DNA of 64,000 nucleotides from Himantopus leucocephalus (lineage: Eukaryota; Chordata; Aves; Charadriiformes; Recurvirostridae): assembly GCA_003993805.1 (NCBI GenBank), contig RSEF01000003.1:102507386-102571385 (forward strand), given 5' to 3'. Each line of letters begins with the position of its first letter. Position 1 is the stretch's first letter. This document shows positions 12,909-25,700 of the stretch, one piece after another. Position numbers and translations under genes: made by a program. Under the pieces are notes generated by a model. That model ran no database searches and was not told the DNA's origin. It was given only the letters and a program-made list of their open reading frames with translations.

Positions 12909-14572
12909 CTGTAGTAAATTTTTTAAAGTAACCAACATGAGTTTAAACAGCACTATGTATTAAATGCAAATTATCTACAATTGACAGTCTACATGTAAAC
13001 CAATTCAGGCAGGAATGCTTCACCTAGGTACAGTTCAAAATTACTGATTATTACCATAGCTAGATCAATTGCACAAAGTAAGAAAGCCACTGTACTGCAG
13101 AAGGATGTTAAGAGTTCAGGTTTATGATACTTACAGAACATTAAATGTCAGCACACTCTCGGGACATGCACATTTTGTTAAGCAAAACATGAAATATGCT
13201 TCACCAGAGAATGGATGTTAATGATCACAAAGAAAGTGAAACTTATTTTTCATAGAAAACCTCTTGACTCCCCCCTGCCAAGTATGTGCTCTGATTTCAT
13301 CCTTTTGTCCTTAATGAAATACGCCTCTTAGTTCTTACTGCAATTTCCTTCTCAAAGTTTGGGGTTTATTGCTTCCTTTTATTTATTGTAGATTTTAAAT
13401 CATGTAAATTGTCGAGTGAATGAAACATTTGTTGTAATATTAGAAGAACAAAAATGTATACTTAATGAAGCTTGTGTCTTAAGCGCTTTTAAAATGTGTG
13501 CAAGGCTCCATTTGAAATGCAAGTCAACTTTCCTTTTTCTAATCCCATTACAGTTTCTCCAGATTTGTTTTCTGATTCCCACAGATCACCCCATTTTTCC
13601 TGTTACAGATTTATAACTTTGGTTGTGAAACAAAGCTTGAGATTTCTGTCAAAAAAAGCATTAAGGCCACTTGCTCTTTAATCAGCCACGGTGATTAGTC
13701 AATTAGGGAAATATAAGGCGCTTCCTCTTCCAGGGACTGAGTGCACTTCCGAACACAGAGCTCTCAGCTTCTGTTACTATGAGTAGTAATTCTTTTTTCC
13801 TACATCAGCAAAGCATTCTAATTGTGCTCAGTGCTTTTTAAGCAAACACTTAAAAACCACACAGGAAAACCTCCAAAGCAAAGACCGATAGAATTAATCT
13901 GGCCTCAGACAGTGTGTTGGTGCCTTCTACAGCCAATGAAGAGCAATTGGTACCTCCAGGAAGCGAGTTCATCCCACCTGTTTTAGACTTCTTAAGGTGG
14001 AAGGAATTGCCCTAAGAGATACTAAGCTCTTTTCACAGACTAGAATGAAAGCTTGAAGTTAGGTGCCATAAATTTTGCTACAAGGAACTTAAAAGCAAGG
14101 AGAGACATATGATGAAATGACAGCAGTTACCACATGCCAGCTGAGCCAGGGTAATTTTCCTGCTAAGAATTGTTAGCCTGTGACAAACACAAGGTAATAT
14201 GATTTAGTGTAAACCTTGTTCACAGAGGACTAGGCTAAGTTGCCTTACCTCAAATTCTGAGAGGTTATGAGCATACACCAGTAGATACTGCAGCTTAGTT
14301 GATAGGCAGCAATTTATGAGATCGCAGTGGCAGGCCTGCGAGACTGAATCTCAGTCCCACTTTCAAAAGCAGTGTAGCCACTTAGAAATCACTTAGAAAC
14401 TGAAGCACCACACTGAAGTGTTAAATGCCTAATGTATAAAGAGGCACACTGTCAGAGGAAAAAAACCCCACTCTTCTCTCCTACAAACCAAAACCACCTT
14501 ATGGTCTATTTTCTGTCCAGTCTGAAAAACACAATCTTCCTCTTCCCCTGAAAAACATCTAGTGACCACTTC

Positions 14573-14604
14573 TCATTCCCAGCAAGGCTCATTCCCAGCA
14601 AGGC
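14573..14604. repeat. 16-bp direct tandem duplication
   Basis: Two exact adjacent copies of tcattcccagcaaggc at 14573-14588 and 14589-14604. Intronic. Confidence 0.85.
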
Positions 14605-16488
14605 TCGAAGGTCTTACTCTTGAAATGGTCTAAACATAACAAGGTGCCTTCATCAATGAGACATGCTGTCTTTTTCAAAAAGAAAACAGGTTTGTTTTAC
14701 AAAGCCCTTCTCTGAAAACGTGCTAACATCATCAAAAAAGAAAGAATTAGACATTAGCATACAATTAGAGTACTACATTAACCATTCTGTGACGTTACTT
14801 GGGGATATCTAGCCATCACCTCAAGCTCAACGTAATTAAAACAGAACTCAGTGCTGATTTGAGGCTAATTGGTTTATTCCCTAGGTTTATCTCCTTTTGC
14901 CCTTCTTAAGTATAGGAACATCATCTGCAGTCTTTCCATATTTGGGTATTTCCCCAGTTTTCCCAGAATTGTTTAATAATAATTAATAATTTACTAATGA
15001 TTCAGGTGGTTCCTCAGTGTAAGATATCTGAGTTAGATTTAATTTTAGCAAATCCCTTCATCCCACTTTTCCACAGATGGTAAAATGTTTATTCTAGCAA
15101 TATCACATGGGATAGCTCTAAACATTCCTGTTTGCAATTTGAAGATAAATACGATGGAACATTTCTACAATCTACTTTAAACATCAGTTTTATGTATGAC
15201 CTATGCTTTTTCTTGTTTTGAATATTTATAAACAGACACTCACTAGTTTCACTGGCTAGTATTATTTCACTGATTCTTCTGTTTTGTTCCCAATCAATTG
15301 CCTGTATACTGTTAACTACTAACCTATGCGCACCACCAAAGCAAAAACAATCAGTAGCTAAGAGACTGCAAAGTTCATCAGTTTGGAAGCAAAACAGAAG
15401 ACCAGGAGATATGAACAGTGTGTATGGAAGTGCCCGGGAGGAACATAACTACTCGTGAAGAAGAGTGGTGGAACTACAGACTGAGCAGCTGATGGACAAA
15501 CGGCACAATGTATTTTTGAAGAGTTTTGCAGAGGTAACACTTCCAGAGGCTTTTTTTTTTAGTAAGCAAGACCGTTGCAAGACACTTGCCACTGCTCCAC
15601 CCACCTGGCAGAAGAGCCCAGTACAGCTCTGCCACTTGAAGGATTAGGGTTAAAATGTAAAATACACTACACTATGAGATGTGTGCATTTCCAGGAGCTC
15701 TCCCTCGATCAGCGAGGAAGCTTAGGTACAAACAAGGCAGGAGTTTAGTTGAAGCCTGATTGTTGTTCTTTTCCCATTTTGGTCTCCAGGTAAGTATCTA
15801 TTAGCATGTCCTCAACAGCATCAGTACTAAAGTGATCACACCTATGTTTTTAAAGGAATACTTGAAAAGAACAAATGCTTTTGTGATTTAAATTACTATT
15901 GTTACTCTTACAGCTTGGCTGTTTGAAGACCATTTATTTCAAGGCAGACTTACAAGGGCAACAATTCATTGAGGCAATTCATGGGAAGTAATCGAGGCTG
16001 GCTGGATAGACCAGCCATACCACAAATACAGTAACAATCTCACTGGGTTCCTCCCCCAAGCTATAATAGGCATTTGGCATTACAGATTATTTCTTTCCCA
16101 AATGTTGTACCTATAGACAGAGATGTAAAATATCGCACCAGGTCTTGATTACAAATTTGCAGGAATACTGGAAAAGGCAAAAACATTACTGCCTATACAA
16201 GGAAAATGAAAATTATATTTTTGCACTCAACCTCCAATCCCGCTTCAGGTACAGAAATATGTAAGTAAATGGGAGCTGAAAAGACCGAGTTACTAAAATA
16301 GTGACAAAGTAAATACGGTTAGATCGTGAAGTGGAACAGCTAATCCAAAGTTGACAAGTGTCTGTAGAACGCGTACAACAAAAAGCAAGAGGGAATGTAG
16401 TAGGTTAAAAAGAGGTATCAGATAGGAATAACACAATTACATTAAGGAAGAGAAACAAAACAGAAAGACAGATTTTCTTATGATAGGA

Positions 16489-16650
16489 ATGCATTAGCAT
16501 TAGCCTGGAATAGCATCCCAGGGGATGTGGCCTCAGCTCCACAGGATGGCTCATTAAAAACTAGAAAACAACCTTGCATTGCAGAGAGACGGACTAGGTG
16601 AGCTAATAGGTCTTTTCTCTCTTCTAGCTTTTATGACTCCAAGATCATCT
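16489..16650 (+). mobile_element. CR1 LINE 3' fragment (old)
   Basis: The plus strand reads through the typical CR1 tail: a cctggaatagcatcccaggg-like block, a gap, then a ggactaggtgagctaatagg-like block, then the terminal ctagcttttatgactcc segment. This corresponds to the usual avian CR1 3' UTR and was recognised from recalled consensus. It is divergent and 5'-truncated with no coding capacity, as is normal for avian CR1 copies. Confidence 0.75.
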
Positions 16651-17633
16651 CATTTACATAATGACTATTTCGTATGCCCTTCTGTAAATACAGATGACCA
16701 AAGATTATTTTTTTCACTTTTTAAAATAGAGAAATAAAACACTAGAGGCTTTTGGTTGAAAGCTCCCCAATTAATTCTGTTATAACCCAAATGGTTCCCA
16801 AGTGTCATATATGAATATTAAGACTAATGAGTGTACATCTTTTATGTTATTTTCTTAGTTATGCCATGGGTTTTTGTAAGTATTATGCACTTTATGCTTG
16901 AACACTCCGGGTGAGATTGAGATCATTAGACTAATATCATTCTATAGAAAAATCAAAACATACATGTAAATAATGTTTTTTGTCAGCCAACCCTGACTTC
17001 ATATGGTTAAATTATCACCAATTTACAACTGTCTTTTAAAAACATATTTATCTTTACAAGCTGTCCTTTTTCACACTCTTGGTTCTACAGTTGTCTTTGA
17101 ATTGCTCCATAAGACAAGGTATTTAATTGAATGCAAACAAATGAAGTAATCTGCAATGAGGCATCTGGAATAACTAATCAGAAATATTCCCTGGGGAAGG
17201 ATGGTATGTTTTATTTTTTTGTTTGTAGTTTTCTGTGTACTGTACTTTAAAAAGGAGCATCCAGCAGCACAGACAACAGCTTGTCCTGGCTCTAGTGGTA
17301 GCTGTCAGAAGCAAAGGGAGATCACTCTCTTTCTGACCACAATTGAACACAATAACCCAGGAGAAACTTTGCAAACTCAGACACAGGAAGGCAGAGAGAA
17401 AGAGATGGCAATCTGCGAACGAACAGCAAGTGCAGAGAACGGGGAACCCCTCAGAAGAGCTCGTGGAAGATGCACAGTCACCCTCAAAGAAGCTTTCCCC
17501 AAGGGCAAAAGGGATCACACAGAATTCATAGTGACCTAGGCCACCAAAAGTTGCTGAAGTGAGAACATGAGCAAACAGACCTGTTCTTCAAGAACTTAGC
17601 AAGCAGGGAAATATGTATATATTAATTTGTAAA

Positions 17634-17816
17634 TCTCCTTTATTTATATTTATTCTTCTCCAACACATCCAGTTTCCCTTATTTAAACAAATAATCAGGG
17701 TAGTTGATGTTCAAACAAAATCTTNTCTCCTTTATTTATATTTATTCTTCTCCAACACATCCAGTTTCCCTTATTTAAACAAATAATCAGCATAGTTGAT
17801 GTTCAAACAAAATCTT
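17634..17816. repeat. Near-identical direct copies separated by a single N (likely assembly artefact)
   Basis: A 91-bp block at 17634-17724 is repeated at 17726-17816 with N at 17725. Copies differ at two adjacent bases (cagggtag/cagcatag). It lies about 170 bp from the 100-N gap, in a region that evidently assembled poorly. Confidence 0.87.
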
Positions 17817-17986
17817 GTATTACAGTTTGAAAGCTTCCTTGGGACACTGGGTATGCTCTAAGGATATGCACTTCAAGGAAAAGAGGTCAGACAGAGCCAC
17901 CTCAAGGTTGTAGATGACTTTAAGGTCTTGTAAAGAAGGGTGGGTTAATTTCCTTTTCTTTCATTCCTCTACTGACCAATAACCTT

Positions 17987-18086
17987 NNNNNNNNNNNNNN
18001 NNNNNNNNNNNNNNNNNNNNNNNNNNNNNNNNNNNNNNNNNNNNNNNNNNNNNNNNNNNNNNNNNNNNNNNNNNNNNNNNNNNNNN
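17987..18086. other. Assembly gap (100 N)
   Basis: Exactly 100 N, probably a placeholder of unknown true length. The right flank starts in an (AT)n/poly-T stretch that would hinder assembly. It is the only large hole in the TRAPPC12 interval that lacks an expected exon. Confidence 0.95.
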
Positions 18087-20644
18087 ATATATATATGATT
18101 TTTTTTTTAAACTGTCACTATCCACCTGAAAGTATCAACCTATTGCAGCACACACTAGTGTATCCCTATGGTCACAACACAGCCACACCTTAAAAAAACC
18201 CCTTGTGCTAGAATTAGTAACAGAGTTCATGGGAAGGTGTACAGTATGAAATAAGTTTCTAGAGCACATACAACTACATTTTTAAGAATATGTTCCTTAT
18301 TTAGGCACTTTCCACCAGACAACAGAAGACTGTTTTCATGCTAGAAGAATACAGAAGATGTTGTATCATCACAAGGAGAACGGAAAGGGGAATGGAAAAA
18401 AACACCCTATACATATAAACCTCTGGTCAGGGGAATAAAAGTCCTATTTTTATTTGTGCACAGGTGGGGTTTTTTCATTTGGAATTCAAAATAAATTATT
18501 CTCAATTATTGTAGCTTTAGAACACTGATTTTGGTAGCATTAACTTTTCTGTAACTTACTGGTCTATTTAGCAGAAACACGAGCAAATCATCTCATAAAA
18601 GAATGAAATAGCATTTTAATGTTCCATTTTAACTGTTGGCTCTCACTCTTTCGAAACACATAGGCATTACCAGTGGAAAGGATATCTCAGGTTAGCTGAT
18701 CTATCATGCAAGAGACTTTATGAAGTATCATGAGGAACACAGAAACAAATGACATGAATAGAAGTGGGTCAGACTGTCTAAATATAAAGACAACCCACTA
18801 AAACAAAAAAATTATCCTGAAATCCATTAGTCACGAGAACAATGACAAAAATTCAGCCTTATATACTCCACAGAGTACAATGGAGATGTGCAAGAAGCAA
18901 TCTGGAACTGAGTTCCTGACCTAAGTACCTACCTATTACAAAACAAAAAAATTATATATAAAATAGGACTTTTTGGCTTCTCTCTGCGAATGAATTTAGC
19001 AGAAATAAATTCATAACAGATTTTACTAAAAAAATGAGAATGGTGTGCTGTCTGCCCTGTATCAAACAGGAATGATCAAAGAGTGACTTAACTAATTTCA
19101 CTGGCTGATACAAGGATCCCAGCAGATTCCACTGCCCCAGATGGTGCACACCTACAGGCAATGGAGATGACCAAAGAAAGAGACTGTAGAAACCAGGAAA
19201 GGACGATTTCAGAACGATTAAATCTTACAGCCATGATGAAGACAAAAGTAATGGGATCAACGCATAGCATGGCTGCAAGTGCCATACAAAATCTCAGGAT
19301 GCAACAGAGACTAGTAGCGTTGCCAAAAGGGAAAGAGCCTTGGGGGAGCTTCAGAGGAAATTTAAGAGGACGTATTGGCCACATTAAGTTAAATTAATGG
19401 AAAAAACATCTTCCACTCCTCATACATTTACTTGGAATTTAAATGCTTTGAGGTATATTTCTCAGTGATTAATGGATGAAGGACTATCCTCACTGCTGAA
19501 AGCAGCTCAGGTATATAAACTTTCTTTACTTCAAGCACAGAAAACACAGAAAACTTTCTAATTTATTACATTTCTTATTATGAATATTTTGAATAGAAAG
19601 AAATGATGCAAAATATTGTATGTATTACAATTAATGTGTACATCATTTATATCTATACTTTTATGTCTTAAATTGATTTTAAAGTGCTTACTCCATTTAT
19701 ATACCATGAATCAAAATTAAAATGTTGAAACAAAAATCTTCCTTTTATGCTTGTTACACCACAAAATGATATGCAAAATTACCAAACAGCAGTGGATTGT
19801 GGATTCATACTAATACATTTCAACTAAAATATATGAATGATTTATATCTATTTTATTATTTAAATTAGCGGGTTAATGATGCATGTCTACAAAATTTCCC
19901 TATCCATAATCCAGCACTGCGTAGTTGAATGTTAGCCAGAAGAGAACTGCTTGTTCTCTCCTACATCCCTGCATCTCTCTCTCCTCAAAACTACATAAGG
20001 AAAGTTTGATAGCTGTTCCCACATCTTAATCACATTGTATTTATATGAGCTATCTACAACCAGCAAGTCAGCTCCATACAACCTTCATCTTATTTTCCTT
20101 ACAAGATGATCAGATTATGGTCCTGCTTGGCATGCTCAACTGTTAAAAATAAACACGAAATAGAATATTTTCCTTATGCTCACCTCTTTACCATAGACAC
20201 TTTCATAATTTGTATGAAATAGCTGCAGTGGTTGAGTGGTTGCTGCAAAGACAGTTTAGATTCAAAGTTCAGTCACAGGACACATGTTTGCAATAGCTGG
20301 CCAGACTGTCCAGAACTGTTGCCACCTTTAAGCACTATGGCAAGAGGACTGAAATGCCTCAAATATTGACACAACCTCCAAGGATTCTTTTCTTAAGCAA
20401 AATAACTTAATTTTAATGCTGAAAAAAGATGTGGAAACATACATATAGCTGGGGGAAGACTACACCTGCGCAGCACTTCATTATGTACAAAGCTGCCAAA
20501 ATACAACCAGATCCAAAGAGCTGTCCAACCTGATGACCAAAACCTCTCTCTGGAAAATAACAGTTCCTTCTCAGTGCATTGAATATATTGAAGGCAAAAC
20601 ATGAAATTTTTGCCTGTGCTTGCTTGAAAGATGCTGAGTAACGT

Positions 20645-20671
20645 CAGGTGGACTTGCTCTANCAGGTGGAC
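20645..20671. repeat. 9-bp direct repeat around a single N
   Basis: caggtggac occurs at 20645-20653 and again immediately after the N at 20662 (20663-20671). It resembles the longer N-joined duplications and is probably a short unmerged overlap. Confidence 0.5.
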
Positions 20672-21603
20672 AGCAGTCCACATTGGCCTTGCTGGGCTAC
20701 AACTGATCCTTGCATCACTAAACAGATGAAAATCTCCTGCAAAAGATCCTAAACTTTCTTGACACCAATTCCCCTTCCTCAGCGACCTCAAAACCTCTGT
20801 GTCTTTCTAGCTTCCTCATTGAGACTACCAGCATCTATGTAAAATAGACTGTATTTTTTTCAGAGAATGGCGCTGCCTATTACAACTGTTACAAGCATTT
20901 TCTTATACATTGTCATTCAAAAATGAAAGCCAAAGAACAGTAAGATCACTCAACAGTGTACTTACATCAGAGTTATTTATTTCTAACTAACAGATTTAGA
21001 AAAAATAAAATTTCAAAATACCCTGAACAGGAGTGAAATTTCTTTTAAAACCAGCAATTTTTCAAATCCAGACTCCTGGAGGACTAAAATATCCTAGGTA
21101 GTGGAACTATCTGGTTAACCTATTGGCTATTGGGAGCAGTGGGAAGTAGTGCATTTATAACTCGAGATAAACTGCTTATAAAGAATTGAGGCTGGTGGTG
21201 TCCGTTTTCCTTTTCAACAATGGGATACATAGTATATTACTGATTTTTATTTCGTTTCAATTACTAAGCTAATAATATTACATTTAACCAGTATTTTTTT
21301 ATTGAGGAAAATTATCAAATTAGCTCTATTTTTTTATATTTTATTTTAAATCCTAGAAACCAGGAAACCTAAGAAAATAATACCTGCGTTAGCACACGTG
21401 CATGGACATGTGAGTGTTAAAAATAGCATATTGGTAGTACCTGGATGAACTTAAGAGGAAAAAATATAGTTAATTATGTTCTTCTGGGGGGAAAAAAAAA
21501 AAAAGAAATAATCCAAAGCTCACCAATGCTTTAGAACCAAAACCCCCCGAATCCATTATTTTATAATGGCTGGTAAAAAATGTCACAAATAAAAAGGATT
21601 TTA

Positions 21604-21759
<156 letters not shown>

Positions 21760-22624
21760 CTAAAAATTAAGACATACAAAAAAAAAAAAAGGAAAACACA
21801 AGGTTTGGTATTAGCTTCAATCTCAAGCTGTATCTGAATACAATTTCAACTGTCTACATTTTTCTGATAAAGTTGAGTAAAGAGTTTCTATGTTGTTTAC
21901 TGATAAGAATCAGGATTTCTATTTACACGTGCTCTTTCACAGAATACTTTTCATTTCACTTAGCATTAAAACAAAACCCAGAGGACTGATGTTTTAACTG
22001 TTTGCAAAGGTACTGACATTTTGAAGAGGAAGTTTAAAAACTAGTCTGATTCAAAATTAGAATACCTCTCTTTAAATTGAGTTAGCATGTAAGAATTATC
22101 AATCTGATTTTTAATTGTTTTTCCAATTTTAAGTAATTCTTTAAATCTGTTATGATTGTGTTGAAATTCCATTATTAGGGCCAGAACCACGACTTGTTAC
22201 CTGGTCACATTGTGTTCAGTAAAACTCTTGTAATGTCTCATGAACCTTTATTAATTTGGGTTCTTACTTTGTTATCATCATGAAACATACTTCTAACATT
22301 TGAAATCTTACTACAAAGTTCACAATCTAGATAGTGTCCACAAACTTTAGCACAGTGAGTCTTCCAAGACAGCAAAACATATTCCTTTTGACTAGTGTGA
22401 TTACCTTTAAGAACATACTATCAAGATACAATTTTACTTTAACAAATATTTTTTTTTAAATGAGGACCTACTTTACATAAGCAAACAGGAAAAGTGACTT
22501 GCTACAATGCTGTAATAAGCTCAGTTTTTAGGTAACAATTAGGAAAAGAAGTTTGATCATGTTAAAAAAAGGTCACTGTGAATATTTTTGGAAAAAAATG
22601 ACAAGGTTGTATATTTAAGCATAC
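21760..22624 (-). other. TRAPPC12: TRAPPC12 intron (865 bp)
   Basis: Short AT-rich intron between two placed exons. It contains a poly-A run next to the acceptor side and nothing else recognisable. Confidence 0.85.
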
Positions 22625-22738
22625 CTGTAAAGAATCCGTTGTATGGTTAGTAGGTAGTCCACTTTTTTTGTAGCCTTGACCATGTGCAGTTAGAAGACGC
22701 CCACACAAGTCAACTGCTGCCCTCCAGTTTTTACTGCT
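22625..22738 (-). CDS. TRAPPC12: TRAPPC12 internal exon ([22 protein letters not shown]...)
   Basis: This 114-nt exon is 38 codons with phase 0 at both ends, reading [38 protein letters not shown]. The minus-strand acceptor is cttcccag and the donor is acag/gtatgc. It is highly similar to the mammalian TRAPPC12 segment [24 protein letters not shown]. Because it is symmetric in phase 0, skipping it would preserve the frame. Confidence 0.94.
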
Positions 22739-25700
22739 CTGGGAAGAAGAAAAGAGTAAGTAGCAAAATCATAAAGTCCCTAAAATGCCCAACTGCTTAT
22801 TTTGCCTGAAGCAGCTACATGTACCCATCAGTAATAATGACAAGGTCAGGAGAGCTGGCCGGTGAGCAGCAGAATGTCATTTGTCAAAGCTGCACGTCTA
22901 ATTAGGCAAAAAGTGAAATCAAGCATGAGAGAGAGTTAATATTATCAGATCACTAAAACAGAAGAATATACAACACCATATGGGATTTTAAACATAAAAC
23001 TGTATCATGTTTGCTAATACACCTGAAGATACTATAATATTCACAATTTTGTCTTCTCTTCAAAAGAGAAAAAAATTGCCAGCCAGATTTCAATAACCAC
23101 ATCTAAGTTACTCTACTGTTATAAAGTATTTAAAGTCTATTCCTACCTCACTGAGTTCAGTATTTCAGATTATAAACCCTAATGCAGTTCATTTAATGAA
23201 AACAGACTTTCCTAACATTGCCCAGAACACGGAATTCCTATCAATTAAGAACAAAGGACAAGAAACAATACAATGCATAAAATGAAAAATTCAGAACAAT
23301 AACAATTGTTTCACCTATAAAATGTAAACATTTGAATTTCGTTGCATGGCTAACTTAAAAATACTCTTATATAAATATTTTCATTCATAAAACAAGACCA
23401 TTCTGACTTAGACAAGTGAAACTGTCTTGTCGCACTACCATCCTATTAATGCTTCTGCCTTGTGTATGCTAATGCAGCCATGTAAATAGCTAACACTACC
23501 AAAAACTTGAAACACAGACTAATGCTTCATGGGTTTTAAGCTATCATACTTTTCTATCATACAGAAGAGTTTTTCAAGAGACATGTATCCAGCAGGTCAT
23601 TATAAATCAAACATATCTTGTTCCTGAAAGTAATCTTTTTCCAAATAGTTTCTTAAATACATAAAAAAATAATGATAAATGTAGTAGAAAACTGGCATGT
23701 TGTCTGATGAAATGTAAAGGAATAGAATATATTTATATTGGTGTTTGCAAAGTTCAGGTCCTCACCTTGAATTGGTATTTTATTAAAGTCTTTCCAATGT
23801 TTAGAGTTTAGAAAACATATCAACACAGCAAACAAAAACTCGTAGTAACAGCTGAAGAGTTTTCATACACTCTGGCCCCCAATTTGCAGCCATATAGTTC
23901 AAGGGGCCATTACACTGATCACTGTGCACTGACCACGTCATCTCTCCCCTGCCTTGTCAAATCCCAGATAAAAATTTGAGTTCCACTGAAAATACAGAAG
24001 TTGGCTGAGCGCAAGACCATGAAGCAGCACAGCAGCTTTTGAGATCTCTACGCTCTTATGGAAGAGCAGGAATTGATAATGCATTTATAACATCCTTCAA
24101 CGTATATCAGTATCAATTTAGAAAAACTGAAAGACACTGACATGGATTACCTGAAATTTATTCCTTGTCTGCAGAGACAAATTAATTTCTTACTATACTT
24201 AAAACAGAAGCAGACACAGACTCTAAAACTAACTTTTCTTCCCAAGTGAGAGTTAGGATCCAAAAATAATAATGGAACATTTATGACAAACTTAGGTGCT
24301 ACAATTTTTAAAATTCTATTTCAGGCATGGACAAAAAAATATTTTATAGAACAAGACAGCCAGGAGAAGCAAGTCTGATGACGACTGTAAAAACAGTCTT
24401 TGCTGGAAAATGAAACATTATATTCTTCCTGATTTCAAAATTAGAGCTGCCTGCTGGTCATGGAGCATAATTCTCTGTGGAAGCTTAATAGAAGGCTGCT
24501 GGCAGTGTAACTTAATTTGAAATTAGTAGGACACATTATTGTCTCTAGCAATTTGTACCAGACTTACAGTTGCCAGAGTTGCCAGCCCACCAGAAATATT
24601 CTAGTTATTTCAAACACCCCTCAAAACCTTGCAGGTCAGTCACTTTCACATTTCCTTTGGGCTACAGCCACACAGTCCTTACAGCCCAGGTCCCTTGCTC
24701 CTGAAAGTGGGATGAATTTTGTTTGTAAGTCCTAAGTAGAAGGTCAAAGCAAATATGGATACTACAGCTTTAGATACACCATCAAAAATACTGGAGAATA
24801 TTCTCAAAGAATAAAATAAATATTCTATGATGATCAGGACATGGTCCTCCAGCAGCATTGTGTGAAAACTTTATTTTCTCTTAGAAAAAATCCCGTCAAC
24901 CAAATAATATTGCCAAATAGTTCACTTACACAGTATCAGCCTGGCAGAAGAGAACTTCTTTCTACGCATGACATTAGCATTTTTTTTTTTTTTTTTTCCA
25001 CAAAAAACATGGAGCTGTTGTTCTTTTAATGAAAGGCACCAGCTTGTATAATTTCTGTGCTTTCTACACACTACTAGTCCAGATTTTTAACTCATGAAGG
25101 GATTTTTTGGGGTCCATATAACATAACCAAAAATTAAAAAAAGAAAACCAAACCAATTCAATATTGACTACTGGACATACACCAAAGCTAGGACAAGCAG
25201 ATCAGCCACCCAATAGACAATGTGATTCCATTAGTTCTTACAGAACCTCTCTCTTCTTCACAAAATCAGAAGAGTTCCTGGGGGAGGTTTACATACAGAT
25301 GAGGAAACGGCATAGTAAAACAGGTTTCAAATAAAAAGGATTTTTTTTTTCTTTAGGAAAGACAGAACCAGCTCAACAATTTTTTATCTTTTCATTGAAC
25401 TTTTTAAGTTGTCTAAGATTTGGATACAACAACTCCAGGTTTAAATAAAAAAAAGTAGACAGCAGTGACAGGATTTTGTCAGGCTATTACCCCGTAGAGG
25501 TAGGAACTAAAAGTTTTATGTAGCTTAAGGTGATAGACTTGTGTGCTACAGAGCATCCCCCACCCACACTTTTTTTTCCTGTCTCTCTTCAGTAAGAGCA
25601 GTGCGAACAGTTTCTACACAATATGCTGTTAATTTCAGTAGTTAGAAGAGGCTTAGCTGCAAAGTAAAATTACTGAACAGAAAATTGGTTCTGTTTTACA

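Noticed and set aside
17174..17539. Overlapping frames of about 112-114 codons on both strands
   Set aside because: Mutually antisense frames with no family similarity; a stop-poor GC-balanced patch explains both.
19088..19397. Hydrophobic minus-strand frame of 98 codons overlapping a plus-strand frame
   Set aside because: No signal peptide or membrane-protein family pattern, and no splice signals in agreement with TRAPPC12.
20393..20791. 132-codon minus-strand frame spanning an N
   Set aside because: It depends on the N at 20662 and a probable short assembly overlap; the translation is not family-like and does not supply the missing TRAPPC12 exon.
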